From: Pseudomonas sp. M47T1
GTDB lineage: Bacteria > Pseudomonadota > Gammaproteobacteria > Pseudomonadales > Pseudomonadaceae
Length of the DNA stretch: 60,603 nucleotides
Assembly (NCBI RefSeq): GCF_000263855.1
Contig: NZ_AJWX01000036.1
Location: 1-60,603 of the forward strand
Reading direction: 5' to 3'
The translations under genes were made by a program, and so were the position numbers. Below, piece after piece: positions 52,949 through 60,603 of this stretch. The first letter of the stretch is position 1. Each line of letters begins with the position of its first letter. Below the pieces are notes generated by a model. That model saw nothing but the letters and a program-made list of their open reading frames with translations. It searched no databases and was not told the origin of the DNA.

Positions 52949-53016
52949 TGTGGGAGCTGGCTTGCCAGCGAGCTTTTGAACGGCCGAAACGCTCGCTGGC
53001 AAGCCAGCTGCCACAC
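52949..53016. repeat. Inverted REP pair between two divergent sigma-54 promoters
   Basis: TGTGGGAGCTGGCTTGCCAG and CTGGCAAGCCAGCTGCCACA face each other around a short centre. The 317-nt gap 52835-53151 holds the pseB promoter, this element, the promoter of the plus-strand operon, and no gene. Confidence 0.85.
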
Positions 53017-53051
53017 ACATCACATCGCATTGTTCAACCAAACACTATCAT

Positions 53052-53068
53052 TTGGCAGAGAAATTGCT
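53052..53068 (+). promoter_or_regulatory. Sigma-54 promoter of the plus-strand glycan operon
   Basis: The plus strand reads TTGGCAGAGAAATTGCT: TTGGCA at -24, TTGCT at -12 and exactly 10 nt between GG and GC. The first gene starts 84 nt downstream. Confidence 0.8.
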
Positions 53069-53151
53069 GGTACCCCGGTGTCGACGCCTGGTGCCCGTTT
53101 ATTGACGGCTCCCCACGCGCGCAGGACCTTCCGTGGAGCGCCCGCACAATC

Positions 53152-54282
53152 ATGTCCAAAGTCATTCCGGTTACCAGCCCGCTTTTGCCTCCCCTGGAGG
53201 AGTTCATCCCGTACCTGGAAGAAATCTGGCAGACGCGTCGGCTGACCAACGCAGGCCCCTTCCACCAACAGCTGGAACAGGCCTTGGCCGAGTACCTGGG
53301 CGTGGAACACCTGTGCCTGTTCGCCAACGGCACCCTGGCGCTGGTCACCGCGTTGCAGGCGTTGCGCATCACCGGCGAGGTCATTACCACGCCCTACTCG
53401 TTCGTGGCCACCACCCACTCGTTACTGTGGAATGACCTGAAGCCGGTGTTCGTCGACATCGACCCGGTAACCTGCAACTTGGACCCGGCCAGCATCGAGA
53501 AGGCCATTACCCCGGCCACCAGCGCGATCCTGCCCGTGCATTGCTATGGCACCCCCTGCGACGTGGACGCCATCCAGACCATCGCCGACAACTACGGCCT
53601 GAAAGTGATCTACGACGCCGCCCACAGCTTCGGCGTGCGGCAGAACGGCACCAGCGTGTTGCGCCACGGCGACCTGTCGATTCTCAGTTTCCACGCCACC
53701 AAGGTGTTCAACACCTTCGAAGGGGGCGCCATCGTGTGCCCGGACGCCAAGACCAAGAAACGCATCGACTACCTGAAGAACTTTGGCTTCGCTGACGAAG
53801 TCACCGTGGTAGCGCCCGGCATCAACGGCAAGATGAGCGAGATCAACGCCGCCTTCGGCATGCTGCAGCTACGCCATATCGATGACGCGCTGGCCCGCCG
53901 CAAGCTGATCGATCAGGCCTACCGCCACGGCCTGGAAGGCGTGCAAGGCATTCGCCTGATGCACCGCAGCAGCGACCTGACCGCCAACTACTCGTACTTC
54001 CCGATTTTCATCGAGGCCAGCTACCCGCTCAGCCGTGACCAGGTCTACGACCTGATGCGCGAGCACGACATTCTGGCCCGTCGCTACTTCTACCCGCTGA
54101 TCAGCGAATTCCCCATGTACCGCGGCCTGCCGTCAGCGGCCGGCGAATTGCTGCCCGTTGCAGAAAAAACCTCACGTCAAGTGCTGTGCCTGCCGATATA
54201 TCCTGATCTGGCACAAGAAGTGGTGAGCACCATTTGCCACTTGTTGCGCCATCACGCACAGCCAACGGGAGTGCCGCGATGA
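53152..54282 (+). CDS. DegT/DnrJ-type sugar aminotransferase, VioA-like
   Basis: A 376-aa PLP enzyme. Lys184 (LSFHATKVFNTFEGG) should form the Schiff base and Asp155 (IYDAAHSFG) the pyridine contact. The N-terminus (VTSPLLPPLEEFIPYLEEIW) resembles VioA/FdtB-type transaminases, which make dTDP-4-amino-4,6-dideoxyglucose (viosamine) or related sugars. Viosamine derivatives occur on P. syringae flagellin. The exact product is inferred. First gene of the operon, overlapping the next by 4 bp (ATGA). Confidence 0.85.
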   Translation: MSKVIPVTSPLLPPLEEFIPYLEEIWQTRRLTNAGPFHQQLEQALAEYLGVEHLCLFANGTLALVTALQALRITGEVITTPYSFVATTHSLLWNDLKPVFVDIDPVTCNLDPASIEKAITPATSAILPVHCYGTPCDVDAIQTIADNYGLKVIYDAAHSFGVRQNGTSVLRHGDLSILSFHATKVFNTFEGGAIVCPDAKTKKRIDYLKNFGFADEVTVVAPGINGKMSEINAAFGMLQLRHIDDALARRKLIDQAYRHGLEGVQGIRLMHRSSDLTANYSYFPIFIEASYPLSRDQVYDLMREHDILARRYFYPLISEFPMYRGLPSAAGELLPVAEKTSRQVLCLPIYPDLAQEVVSTICHLLRHHAQPTGVPR

Positions 54283-55562
54283 ACGTTCGTCAGGTCCTGG
54301 TGTTTCCGGCCGGTACCGAAATCGGCCTGGAAATTTTCCACGCCTTGCAATACTGCAAGGAAGTGCAACTGCACGGTGCCGGGCAACCTATCAGTAACCC
54401 GGCGCAGCTGGTCTACCCAGACTACCACGCCTTGCCGAGCATCTACGAAGCCGACTGGCTGCCGCAGCTGGTGAAGCTGTGCAAGCAGTTGAAGATCGAT
54501 TACATCTTCCCGGCCTACGACGACGCCATCATTGCCCTGCATGAGGTGGCCGACCAACTGCCGGCCGTCATCGTCGGTGCCAGCCCCCAGGTGTGCAAAC
54601 TGACCCGGCGCAAATCCAGCACCTATGCGCGCCTGCGCAACACCGTGCAAGTACCGCAGGTGTTCCAGCGCGCCGAAGACGTGGCCAGCTTCCCGGTATT
54701 CGTCAAGCCCGACCGTGGCCAGGGCAGCCAGGGCATTGCCCGCTGCGATGACGCTGCGGCCCTGCAACGGGCCTGCGCCGCACTGCCCGACCCGCTGATT
54801 TGCCAGTACCTGCCCGGCGAAGAATTCACCGTTGACTGCTTCTCGGACCGCGAGCGCGGCCTGCTGTACGCCTCGGCCCGTCGCCGCCTGCGCATTCGTA
54901 ACGGCATCGCCGTCAACAGCGTCACCGAAGAGCTGCCCCAGGCCCAGGCCATGGCCGCGCGCATCAGCGATGAACTGAACATGCGCGGCGCCTGGTTCTT
55001 CCAGGTCAAGCGCGCGGTCGACGGCGCCCTGACCCTGCTGGAAGTGGCGCCGCGCATCGCCGGCAGCATGTCCACCAACCGCGTGCGCGGGGTCAATTTC
55101 CCGTTGCTGAGCATCTACGAACAGGAACGCGCACCGCTGGGCATCCTCGCCTACGAAGGCTGCGTGGAAGTAGACCGTGCCCTGGGCAACCGCTACCGCC
55201 ATGACGTGCAGTACTCCACCCTGTACGTGGACCTGGACGACACGCTGATTTTCCGCGAGCAGGTCAACACCCAGGTGGTGAGCCTGGTGTACCGCGCCCT
55301 GAACCTGGGCCGCAAGGTGAAGCTGATTACCCGCCACCGTCACGACCTGCCGGCCACCCTGGCGCGTTATCGCCTGGCCGGCCTGTTCGACGAGGTGATC
55401 CACATCACCGACGGCCAGCCCAAGTCGGCGTTCATTCGTGAACCCGACGCCATTCTGGTGGACGACAGCTATGCCGAGCGCCTGGACGTGTCGCGCAGCT
55501 GCGGCATCCACACGTTCGACTGCAGCATGATCGAAATGCTGCTGACCAGCCCAGACCAGTGA
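54279..55562 (+). CDS. ATP-grasp ligase fused to a HAD-type phosphatase
   Basis: A 427-aa two-domain protein. Residues about 1-300 form an ATP-grasp enzyme: nucleotide-binding Lys143 in FVKPDRGQGSQGI, and metal-site Glu255 and Asn267 in LLEVAPRIAGSMSTN. Residues about 310-420 are a HAD domain with all four motifs: DLDDT (318-322), Thr351, Lys382 and Asp395/Asp396. An ATP-grasp domain joins a carboxyl to an amine or similar through an acyl phosphate, so acylation of the amino sugar made by the upstream enzyme is a fair guess. Start 54279 overlaps the aminotransferase stop. Confidence 0.85.
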   Translation: MNVRQVLVFPAGTEIGLEIFHALQYCKEVQLHGAGQPISNPAQLVYPDYHALPSIYEADWLPQLVKLCKQLKIDYIFPAYDDAIIALHEVADQLPAVIVGASPQVCKLTRRKSSTYARLRNTVQVPQVFQRAEDVASFPVFVKPDRGQGSQGIARCDDAAALQRACAALPDPLICQYLPGEEFTVDCFSDRERGLLYASARRRLRIRNGIAVNSVTEELPQAQAMAARISDELNMRGAWFFQVKRAVDGALTLLEVAPRIAGSMSTNRVRGVNFPLLSIYEQERAPLGILAYEGCVEVDRALGNRYRHDVQYSTLYVDLDDTLIFREQVNTQVVSLVYRALNLGRKVKLITRHRHDLPATLARYRLAGLFDEVIHITDGQPKSAFIREPDAILVDDSYAERLDVSRSCGIHTFDCSMIEMLLTSPDQ

Positions 55563-55572
55563 GGACGGCGCC

Positions 55573-56037
55573 ATGACCACGGTAATCACCTACGGCACCT
55601 TCGACCTGTTCCACGTGGGCCACGTGCATTTGCTGCGCCGCCTCAAGGGCCTGGGCGACCGCCTGGTGGTGGGCTGTTCCACCGACGAGTTCAACCATCA
55701 GAAGGGCAAGAAATCCATCGCCCCCTATGCCCAGCGCGTCGAGATACTGAAATCGGTGCGCTACGTGGACCACGTGATCCCGGAAACCCACTGGGACCAG
55801 AAACGCGGCGACATCCTGCGCGAAGGCGCACACATTTTTGCCATCGGCGATGACTGGGCCGGCAAGTTCGACGACCTCAGCGACATTTGCCAGGTGGTCT
55901 ACCTGCCGCGCACTCGTGATATTTCGTCCACCGAAATCCGCCGCCTGGCCCAGGCCCTGCACGCCGACCAGATGCTCGAACTGCAGCGCGCCGTGGACCA
56001 GTTGCAGCGCGTGGTCGACCAACTGCAATCTCGATAA
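55573..56037 (+). CDS. TagD-like glycerol-3-phosphate cytidylyltransferase
   Basis: A 154-aa nucleotidyltransferase with YGTFDLFHVGHVHLL (HxGH at residues 14-17) and ISST (117-120), both characteristic of TagD, which makes CDP-glycerol for teichoic acids in Gram-positive bacteria. It is about 25 residues longer than usual: residues 130-154 form a heptad-like tail with a duplicated VDQLQ unit. The next gene uses CDP-glycerol, which supports the assignment. Confidence 0.88.
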   Translation: MTTVITYGTFDLFHVGHVHLLRRLKGLGDRLVVGCSTDEFNHQKGKKSIAPYAQRVEILKSVRYVDHVIPETHWDQKRGDILREGAHIFAIGDDWAGKFDDLSDICQVVYLPRTRDISSTEIRRLAQALHADQMLELQRAVDQLQRVVDQLQSR

Positions 56038-56070
56038 ACACACAAGCAACACCGGGCTATGGAGCGTTGA

Positions 56071-57318
56071 ATGCGTAAACTGGTTGCGGACCTGGTGGTA
56101 CTTCCGCTGTGGCGCCTGATTGACCGCTGTGTGAGCAAGAACCCGCAGCGCTGGGCGTTCTGCGTCCATCACCTGAAGTCCGATCAGTTCGTTGAAAACG
56201 CCCGGGCGGTGTTCGAGTCGGTCAAGGCCGACCCCAGCCTGGAAAAGATCGTGTTCACTCGCGGCGTGCCGGTGACCTTCACCCTGGAAGGCGCCGTGAA
56301 TACCCGCGTGCTCGACCTGCAGAGCCTGGCCGGGCTGTTTGCCCTGTGGCGCTGCAAAGTGCTGCTGGTGACCCACTCGGTGTCCATGGACCTATCCATG
56401 CGCTGGCCGCCCAAGCGCTTCAGCGTGGTTCGCCCGGCGCTCAAGCCGCGCACCATCATCAATCTGTGGCACGGCATTCCGCTGAAGAAGCTGCTGGCCC
56501 TGGCCAACGACGAAGTGCGCAAGCACACCGACCGCGTGGCCTTCCGGCGCATCGAGCGTTCGCACTACGCCGGCCTGATCACCTCGTCGGCCATCGACAG
56601 CCACGCCATGGCCACCATGTTCCACCCCATCACTTACGACCGCGTGTGGGTCACCGGCCTGCCGCGCAGCGACTTCCTGGTGATGCCGCGCCAGGCACTG
56701 CCCGGCTACCTGCGCGATGGCCTGGCCCGCGTGGAACGGATCAAGGGCGACAAGACCCTGATCGTCTACGCGCCCACCTACCGCCAAGTGACCGTGGCTG
56801 GCGCCGGCTACTACCAGTTCAGCGAGCAGGACGCCCAGGCTATCCGCGAACTGCTGGTGCGCCACAACGCGATCCTGGGCATCCGCCTGCACTACTTCAA
56901 GAATTCCAACGAGGTGTTCAACATCGAGCAGTTGATCGATGGCCAGCACATCGTCGAGCTCGACCACCAGCAGTTTCCCGACATCGCTTGCGTGCTGCGC
57001 GGTGCCGACCTGGTGGTGACCGACTACTCCAGCGTGTACATCGACGCCCTGTACGTAAACAAGCCGGTGTTCAGCTTTGCCTATGACCTTGAGCACTACC
57101 AGCAACAGCAGGACGGCGTGCTCTATGACCTGGACCTGGTGTTCCCCGGCCCCGTGGTGGCCACCCCGGGCGCGCTGGTGCAAGCCCTGGACCAGGAGCT
57201 GAGCGCACCTGCACAAGTGCACAGCGACCGCTACCGCATGGCCCGCACACTGTTTTTCGCCCACACCGACGCTGGTAACTGCCAGCGCGTGGTGGAACGC
57301 ATCAGACAACTGGCTTGA
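56071..57318 (+). CDS. CDP-glycerol glycerophosphotransferase, TagB/TagF-like
   Basis: A 415-aa enzyme of the Glyphos_transf family. Hallmarks are NLWHGIPLKKL (WHG at 133-135), VYAPTYR (232-238), RLHYF and TDYSSVYIDALYVNKPVFSF (DYSS at 318-321). It transfers glycerol phosphate from CDP-glycerol to an acceptor glycan. The N-terminal residues may be a membrane-associated helix rather than a clear transmembrane segment. One unit or a polymer cannot be told from sequence. Confidence 0.88.
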   Translation: MRKLVADLVVLPLWRLIDRCVSKNPQRWAFCVHHLKSDQFVENARAVFESVKADPSLEKIVFTRGVPVTFTLEGAVNTRVLDLQSLAGLFALWRCKVLLVTHSVSMDLSMRWPPKRFSVVRPALKPRTIINLWHGIPLKKLLALANDEVRKHTDRVAFRRIERSHYAGLITSSAIDSHAMATMFHPITYDRVWVTGLPRSDFLVMPRQALPGYLRDGLARVERIKGDKTLIVYAPTYRQVTVAGAGYYQFSEQDAQAIRELLVRHNAILGIRLHYFKNSNEVFNIEQLIDGQHIVELDHQQFPDIACVLRGADLVVTDYSSVYIDALYVNKPVFSFAYDLEHYQQQQDGVLYDLDLVFPGPVVATPGALVQALDQELSAPAQVHSDRYRMARTLFFAHTDAGNCQRVVERIRQLA

Positions 57319-57350
57319 TCCCAGACAACTTCTTACAGGGTGGACAACTC

Positions 57351-60300
57351 ATGGCCGGTCGGCTTCATCGCAAACCCGGGTTCCCGTACTACATCACCGC
57401 ACCCGACTACCGCGACACGTCTGCGGGCATCCAGGTGCTGCACTACTTGTGCCACGCCCTCAACCTGCAGGGCCATGACGCCTGGGTGACCGGCTGCACG
57501 GTGACCAACCCGAACCTGAAGACACCGATCCTCACCGAGGATGTGCGCCACGAGCACATTCGCCAGGGCCGTACCGCCATTGCCGTGTACCCCGAGGTTT
57601 ACCCGGGCAACATCCTCAATGCGCCGGTGTGCGTGCGCTACATGCTCAACCGCGAAGACGCGCTGGGCCAGGGCGCGGTCAATGCCGGCCCCGACGACCT
57701 GTTTTTCTATTTCCGCCCCGAGTTTCGCCCCAGCGACGAGCCGGTCAATGTGCTGACGTTGCCGTCCACCGACATGAGCCTGTTCGCCCCCGACGACAGC
57801 CGCGTGCGCACCAGCAACTACCTGTACCTGCACCGCCTGCCCGCAGAAGCGGTGAACTACGCCGAGCTGCCGGACGATATCCAGCTGCTGTCCATGGACA
57901 ACCCGCTGACGCTGGTGCAGCTGGCCCACGCCTTCAAGGGCGCCAAGGCCTTGTACACCTACGAAGCCGGTTCCACGTGCACCAAGGCCCTGCTCAGCGG
58001 CTGCCCGGTAGTGGCCCTGAGCGCCCCCGGCCACGAATACCTGGCGGCCACGCAAAAGACCAGCGACGACCTGGGCGGCGGCTTTGCCTTCGATGACAGT
58101 GACGCCAGCCTGGACAAGGCCCGCGCCGAACTGCCGGCCATGCGCGCGTATCAACTGGGTGTCGAAGACCAGTTCTGGCAGCAACTGGACACCTTCGTCA
58201 GCCTCACCCAGGCCCGCGCCGCCATTGCGAATGCCCGCGACACCGGCTCGGTGGATGGCTGGCTGGCTGGCCGCGCGCCGATCCAGAGCCACAGCGAGCT
58301 GATTGACCAGTACCTGGAGGGCCACCCACAGGACGGCCGCCTGGGCATTGTCATAGTCGACCGCGAAGGCAACCTGGAGCCGGTCATCCAGACCCTGCAA
58401 AGCCTGGACAGCGACACCGCCCACTACGCCAACCTGGGCGTGCTGGTGCTGACCCCGCTGACCCTCGACCCGCAGCATTCCAACGCCGACCTGCAGTTCG
58501 TGACCTACGCGCCCGGGCAGCTGGAGCAGACCCTCAACGCCCAGCTCGACGGGTTTGCCTGCGCCTGGTTCATGCGCGTGGACGCTGGCGTGCGCTTCCT
58601 GCCCGCCGGCCTGCAGACCATGGCCCTGGAGCTGCTGGCCGCACCGGGCTGCCGAGCCATTTACGGCGACGAGTTCTACCGCGACAGTGCCGGCGACATG
58701 ACCAGCGCCTACCGCCCCGGGTTCAACCTGGATTACCTGCTGAGCGCGCCCGCGCACATGAGCCGTCACTGGCTGTGGAACAAGGCCTGCATCCAGGCCA
58801 TGGGCGGCTTTGACAGCGACTGCGGCAGCGCCAGCGAATTGGCGATGATCCTGCGCCTGGTGGAAGCCGAAGGCCTGGCGGGCCTGGGCCACGTCAACGA
58901 ACCGTTGCTGGTGGCCGATGCGCCGTCGTGCGCGGCCGACCCGCAGGTGGAGGCGCTGTTGCACCGTCACTTGCAGGCGCGCGGATATGACTTGGCGCGG
59001 GTGGCTGCCCTTGCCGATGGCCACTACCGCATTCTCTACAACCTGCCCCATCGCCCGCGCACCACGTTGATGATCCTCGCCAACCAGCCACTGGCATTGC
59101 TGCAACGCTGCTTGGCCAGCGTGCTGGAAGTCACTGCCAATCCGGATTTCGATGTGGTGATGGTCGACGTACCGGGCACCACGGCCAGCACGCGCGCCTG
59201 GCTGTCATCCCTGGGCCGCGAATACGACTCGCGGGTATGGGTGGCGTCGCAGGCCCACCAGGGCAGCGACGTGGCCGCCGTCAACGCCACTGCCGCGGCC
59301 CTGAGCAACGACTACCTGGTGCTGCTGGCCGGCCATGCGCTGATTGAACAGCCGCAGTGGCTGGACAACCTGATCAACCACGCCGTGCGCGGTGAAGTGG
59401 CGGTGGTCGGGCCCAAGCTGGTGGACGCTCGCGGCAATTGCCTGAGCGCCGGCGTGGTGCTGGGCCTGGATGATATCGCCGGTCCAGCGTTCGCCAACCA
59501 GCCCAGCGATGCCCGCGGCTACCTGGACCGCTTGCGCGTAGACCAGAACTACAGCGCCGTGAGCGGTGACTGCCTGATGGTGCGCCGCGAGCTGTTCAAC
59601 CAGCTCGATGGCCTGGATGGCCAAGGCCTGGGGCTGGCCGCCGCCACCCTGGACCTGTGCCTGCGCGCTACCCAGGCCGGCTGCCTGGTGGTGTGGACGC
59701 CGTTTGCCCAGGTGACTTTGCTGGACACCGTGCAGCCCTTGCCATCCGCTGCCGCCAACGAGGCCGCGCAACTGGAGCGTCGCACTCTGCAACAGCGCTG
59801 GTTACCGTTGCTGGCCGACGACCCGGCGTACAACCAGAACCTGCGCCTGGACGGCGGCGGCTTCCGCCCCGACTACCGTTTCAGCCGCGAATGGCGACGC
59901 ATCGGTCAGGCCCTGTTGCCCCGTGTACTGTGCCAGACCGTCGGCACCAGCGACGACAGCCAGGTCAGCGCCCAGGTGTTCAAAGCCCTGCTGGAGCATA
60001 AGCGCCTGGAAGGCGTGGTGTGCCAGCCGTTGCTCGGCGCCCTGGAACTGCAGCGCTTTGCCCCGGACAGCATTGTCTATTCGTTGTCCCTGACCGACTC
60101 GGTGCGGCCTGAGCAACTGGCCGAACAGAGCGTGGTACCGGCCTTGCGGGTGGTGGACCTGAGCCACAGCATCGCCCAGGCCCTGGACCAGGGCCTGGAC
60201 CTGCACGGCTACGTAGCAGCCATCACCCCGCAGTTGCAGGCCATTGCGGCGCTGGTGGACCGCATCGTGGTACCGGATGAAGAAGCGGCGCAGGCGTTGC

Positions 60301-60377
60301 GCAGCGTGCACAAGGATGTGCGCCAGTGGCATACGCCGGACCTGGAGAATATTGCCCGGCATTGGTTGGTGGCATAA
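57351..60377 (+). CDS. Large multidomain glycosyltransferase, candidate flagellin glycosyltransferase
   Basis: A 1008-aa protein. I start at ATG 57351, preceded by AGGGTGG at 7 nt; an upstream TTG at 57315 would add 12 residues. The order is: a GT-B-like N-terminal part (about 1-310; a TYEAGSTCTKALLSGCPVV segment), a GT-A/GT2-like domain (about 320-530; metal-site candidate VDAG near 410-412), a second GT2-like domain (about 570-790; where LLAGHAL replaces a DxD), and a C-terminal region (about 830-1008). Size and layout recall Fgt/RfbC-type flagellin glycosyltransferases. Last gene of the operon, with a strong terminator. Confidence 0.8.
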   Translation: MAGRLHRKPGFPYYITAPDYRDTSAGIQVLHYLCHALNLQGHDAWVTGCTVTNPNLKTPILTEDVRHEHIRQGRTAIAVYPEVYPGNILNAPVCVRYMLNREDALGQGAVNAGPDDLFFYFRPEFRPSDEPVNVLTLPSTDMSLFAPDDSRVRTSNYLYLHRLPAEAVNYAELPDDIQLLSMDNPLTLVQLAHAFKGAKALYTYEAGSTCTKALLSGCPVVALSAPGHEYLAATQKTSDDLGGGFAFDDSDASLDKARAELPAMRAYQLGVEDQFWQQLDTFVSLTQARAAIANARDTGSVDGWLAGRAPIQSHSELIDQYLEGHPQDGRLGIVIVDREGNLEPVIQTLQSLDSDTAHYANLGVLVLTPLTLDPQHSNADLQFVTYAPGQLEQTLNAQLDGFACAWFMRVDAGVRFLPAGLQTMALELLAAPGCRAIYGDEFYRDSAGDMTSAYRPGFNLDYLLSAPAHMSRHWLWNKACIQAMGGFDSDCGSASELAMILRLVEAEGLAGLGHVNEPLLVADAPSCAADPQVEALLHRHLQARGYDLARVAALADGHYRILYNLPHRPRTTLMILANQPLALLQRCLASVLEVTANPDFDVVMVDVPGTTASTRAWLSSLGREYDSRVWVASQAHQGSDVAAVNATAAALSNDYLVLLAGHALIEQPQWLDNLINHAVRGEVAVVGPKLVDARGNCLSAGVVLGLDDIAGPAFANQPSDARGYLDRLRVDQNYSAVSGDCLMVRRELFNQLDGLDGQGLGLAAATLDLCLRATQAGCLVVWTPFAQVTLLDTVQPLPSAAANEAAQLERRTLQQRWLPLLADDPAYNQNLRLDGGGFRPDYRFSREWRRIGQALLPRVLCQTVGTSDDSQVSAQVFKALLEHKRLEGVVCQPLLGALELQRFAPDSIVYSLSLTDSVRPEQLAEQSVVPALRVVDLSHSIAQALDQGLDLHGYVAAITPQLQAIAALVDRIVVPDEEAAQALRSVHKDVRQWHTPDLENIARHWLVA

Positions 60378-60378
60378 G

Positions 60379-60411
60379 AAAAAAGGGGAGATCATTCGAT
60401 CTCCCCTTTTT
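60379..60411 (+). terminator. Rho-independent terminator of the plus-strand operon
   Basis: AAAAGGGGAGAT and ATCTCCCCTTTT form a perfect 12-bp stem around CATTCG, ending in a T run. It begins immediately after the last stop codon. Confidence 0.93.
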
Positions 60412-60462
60412 CCGCGGCGCCTGTGACGCGGCTTGCGCCGCTGTTATGGGAATTCTGGAGCA

Positions 60463-60585
60463 CGTAGGGGCTGCCGCCAGGCCGTAGCTGCCGCAGGCTG
60501 CGGACCCGTGCGCAGCGGGCCGGCGATAGGCATGACACCACTGAAGGTCCTGCGGACCTTTTCGCAGCCTGGCGGCAGCTCCTAC
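60463..60585 (+). repeat. Dispersed ~120-bp repeat, copy B
   Basis: GTAGCTGCCGCAGGCTGCGG, then GAAGGTCCTGCGGACC and TCGCAGCCTGGCGGCAGCTC. The same family as 19284-19404 and, inverted, 46591-46688. It closes the glycan island at the right end of the window. Confidence 0.8.
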
Positions 60586-60603
60586 AGAAGGAGAGAAGTC
60601 GTA

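Noticed and set aside
13903..53016. Repeated palindromes considered as a CRISPR array
   Set aside because: They are scattered singly between genes as inverted pairs, with no regular spacers and no cas genes; REP-type elements explain them.
57333..59105. 590-aa open frame on the minus strand opposite the large glycosyltransferase gene
   Set aside because: It is a shadow of high-GC codon usage: His/Gln/Val/Gly-rich, no family pattern, no good ribosome binding site, and the plus-strand frame has clear domains.

Overview
The window is GC-rich chromosomal DNA from a Pseudomonas, most probably of the fluorescens group. The evidence is the one-strand flagellar/chemotaxis order fliC-flaG-fliD-fliS-fliT-fleQ-fleSR-fliEFGHIJ-hsbA-hsbR-hptB-fliK-fliLMNOPQR-flhBA-flhF-fleN-fliA-cheYZAB-motCD-parC-parP-cheW, the Pseudomonas-type regulators FleQ, FleS, FleR and FleN, and many REP-type palindromes containing a GTGGGAGCGGG core.

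Layout. 1-5 kb: tRNA-Glu and tRNA-Ala, gltX, and a divergent EmrA/EmrB-type efflux pair. 4.8-43.5 kb: the flagellar and chemotaxis supercluster, entirely on the minus strand. Good sigma-54 (RpoN) -24/-12 sequences lie about 50-60 nt upstream of fleS, fliE, fliK, fliL and flhA, with a weaker one before fliD. A sigma-28 (FliA) promoter precedes fliC. This fits the FleQ > FleSR/RpoN > FliA hierarchy known for Pseudomonas. 43.7-60.4 kb: a surface-glycan island beside flagellin. Its minus-strand part has a Maf/DUF115 protein, a CgeB-like glycosyltransferase and a small unknown protein behind a FliA-type promoter, then a ketoacyl-ACP synthase III, then pseB-pseC-pseF-pseG-pseI for CMP-pseudaminic acid. 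No pseH is present. Its plus-strand part is a five-gene operon: a VioA-like sugar aminotransferase, an ATP-grasp/HAD fusion, a TagD-like glycerol-3-phosphate cytidylyltransferase, a TagB/TagF-like CDP-glycerol glycerophosphotransferase, and a 1008-residue multidomain glycosyltransferase ending at a strong terminator.

The part most worth a second look is this plus-strand operon. It joins amino-sugar, ATP-grasp and teichoic-acid-type glycerophosphate chemistry. It and the divergent pse operon each carry a well-formed sigma-54 promoter, placed back to back around a REP palindrome. This suggests, but does not prove, that a flagellar glycan containing glycerol phosphate and pseudaminic acid is made in step with the flagellum. 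A second structural point is CheA: the linker between P1 and the dimerisation domain carries four copies of a short motif resembling the CheY-binding tail of CheZ.

Start codons were reassigned from the longest open frames where family length, a Shine-Dalgarno sequence or an ATGA/GTGA overlap with the upstream gene favoured a shorter one. All promoter calls are by eye.
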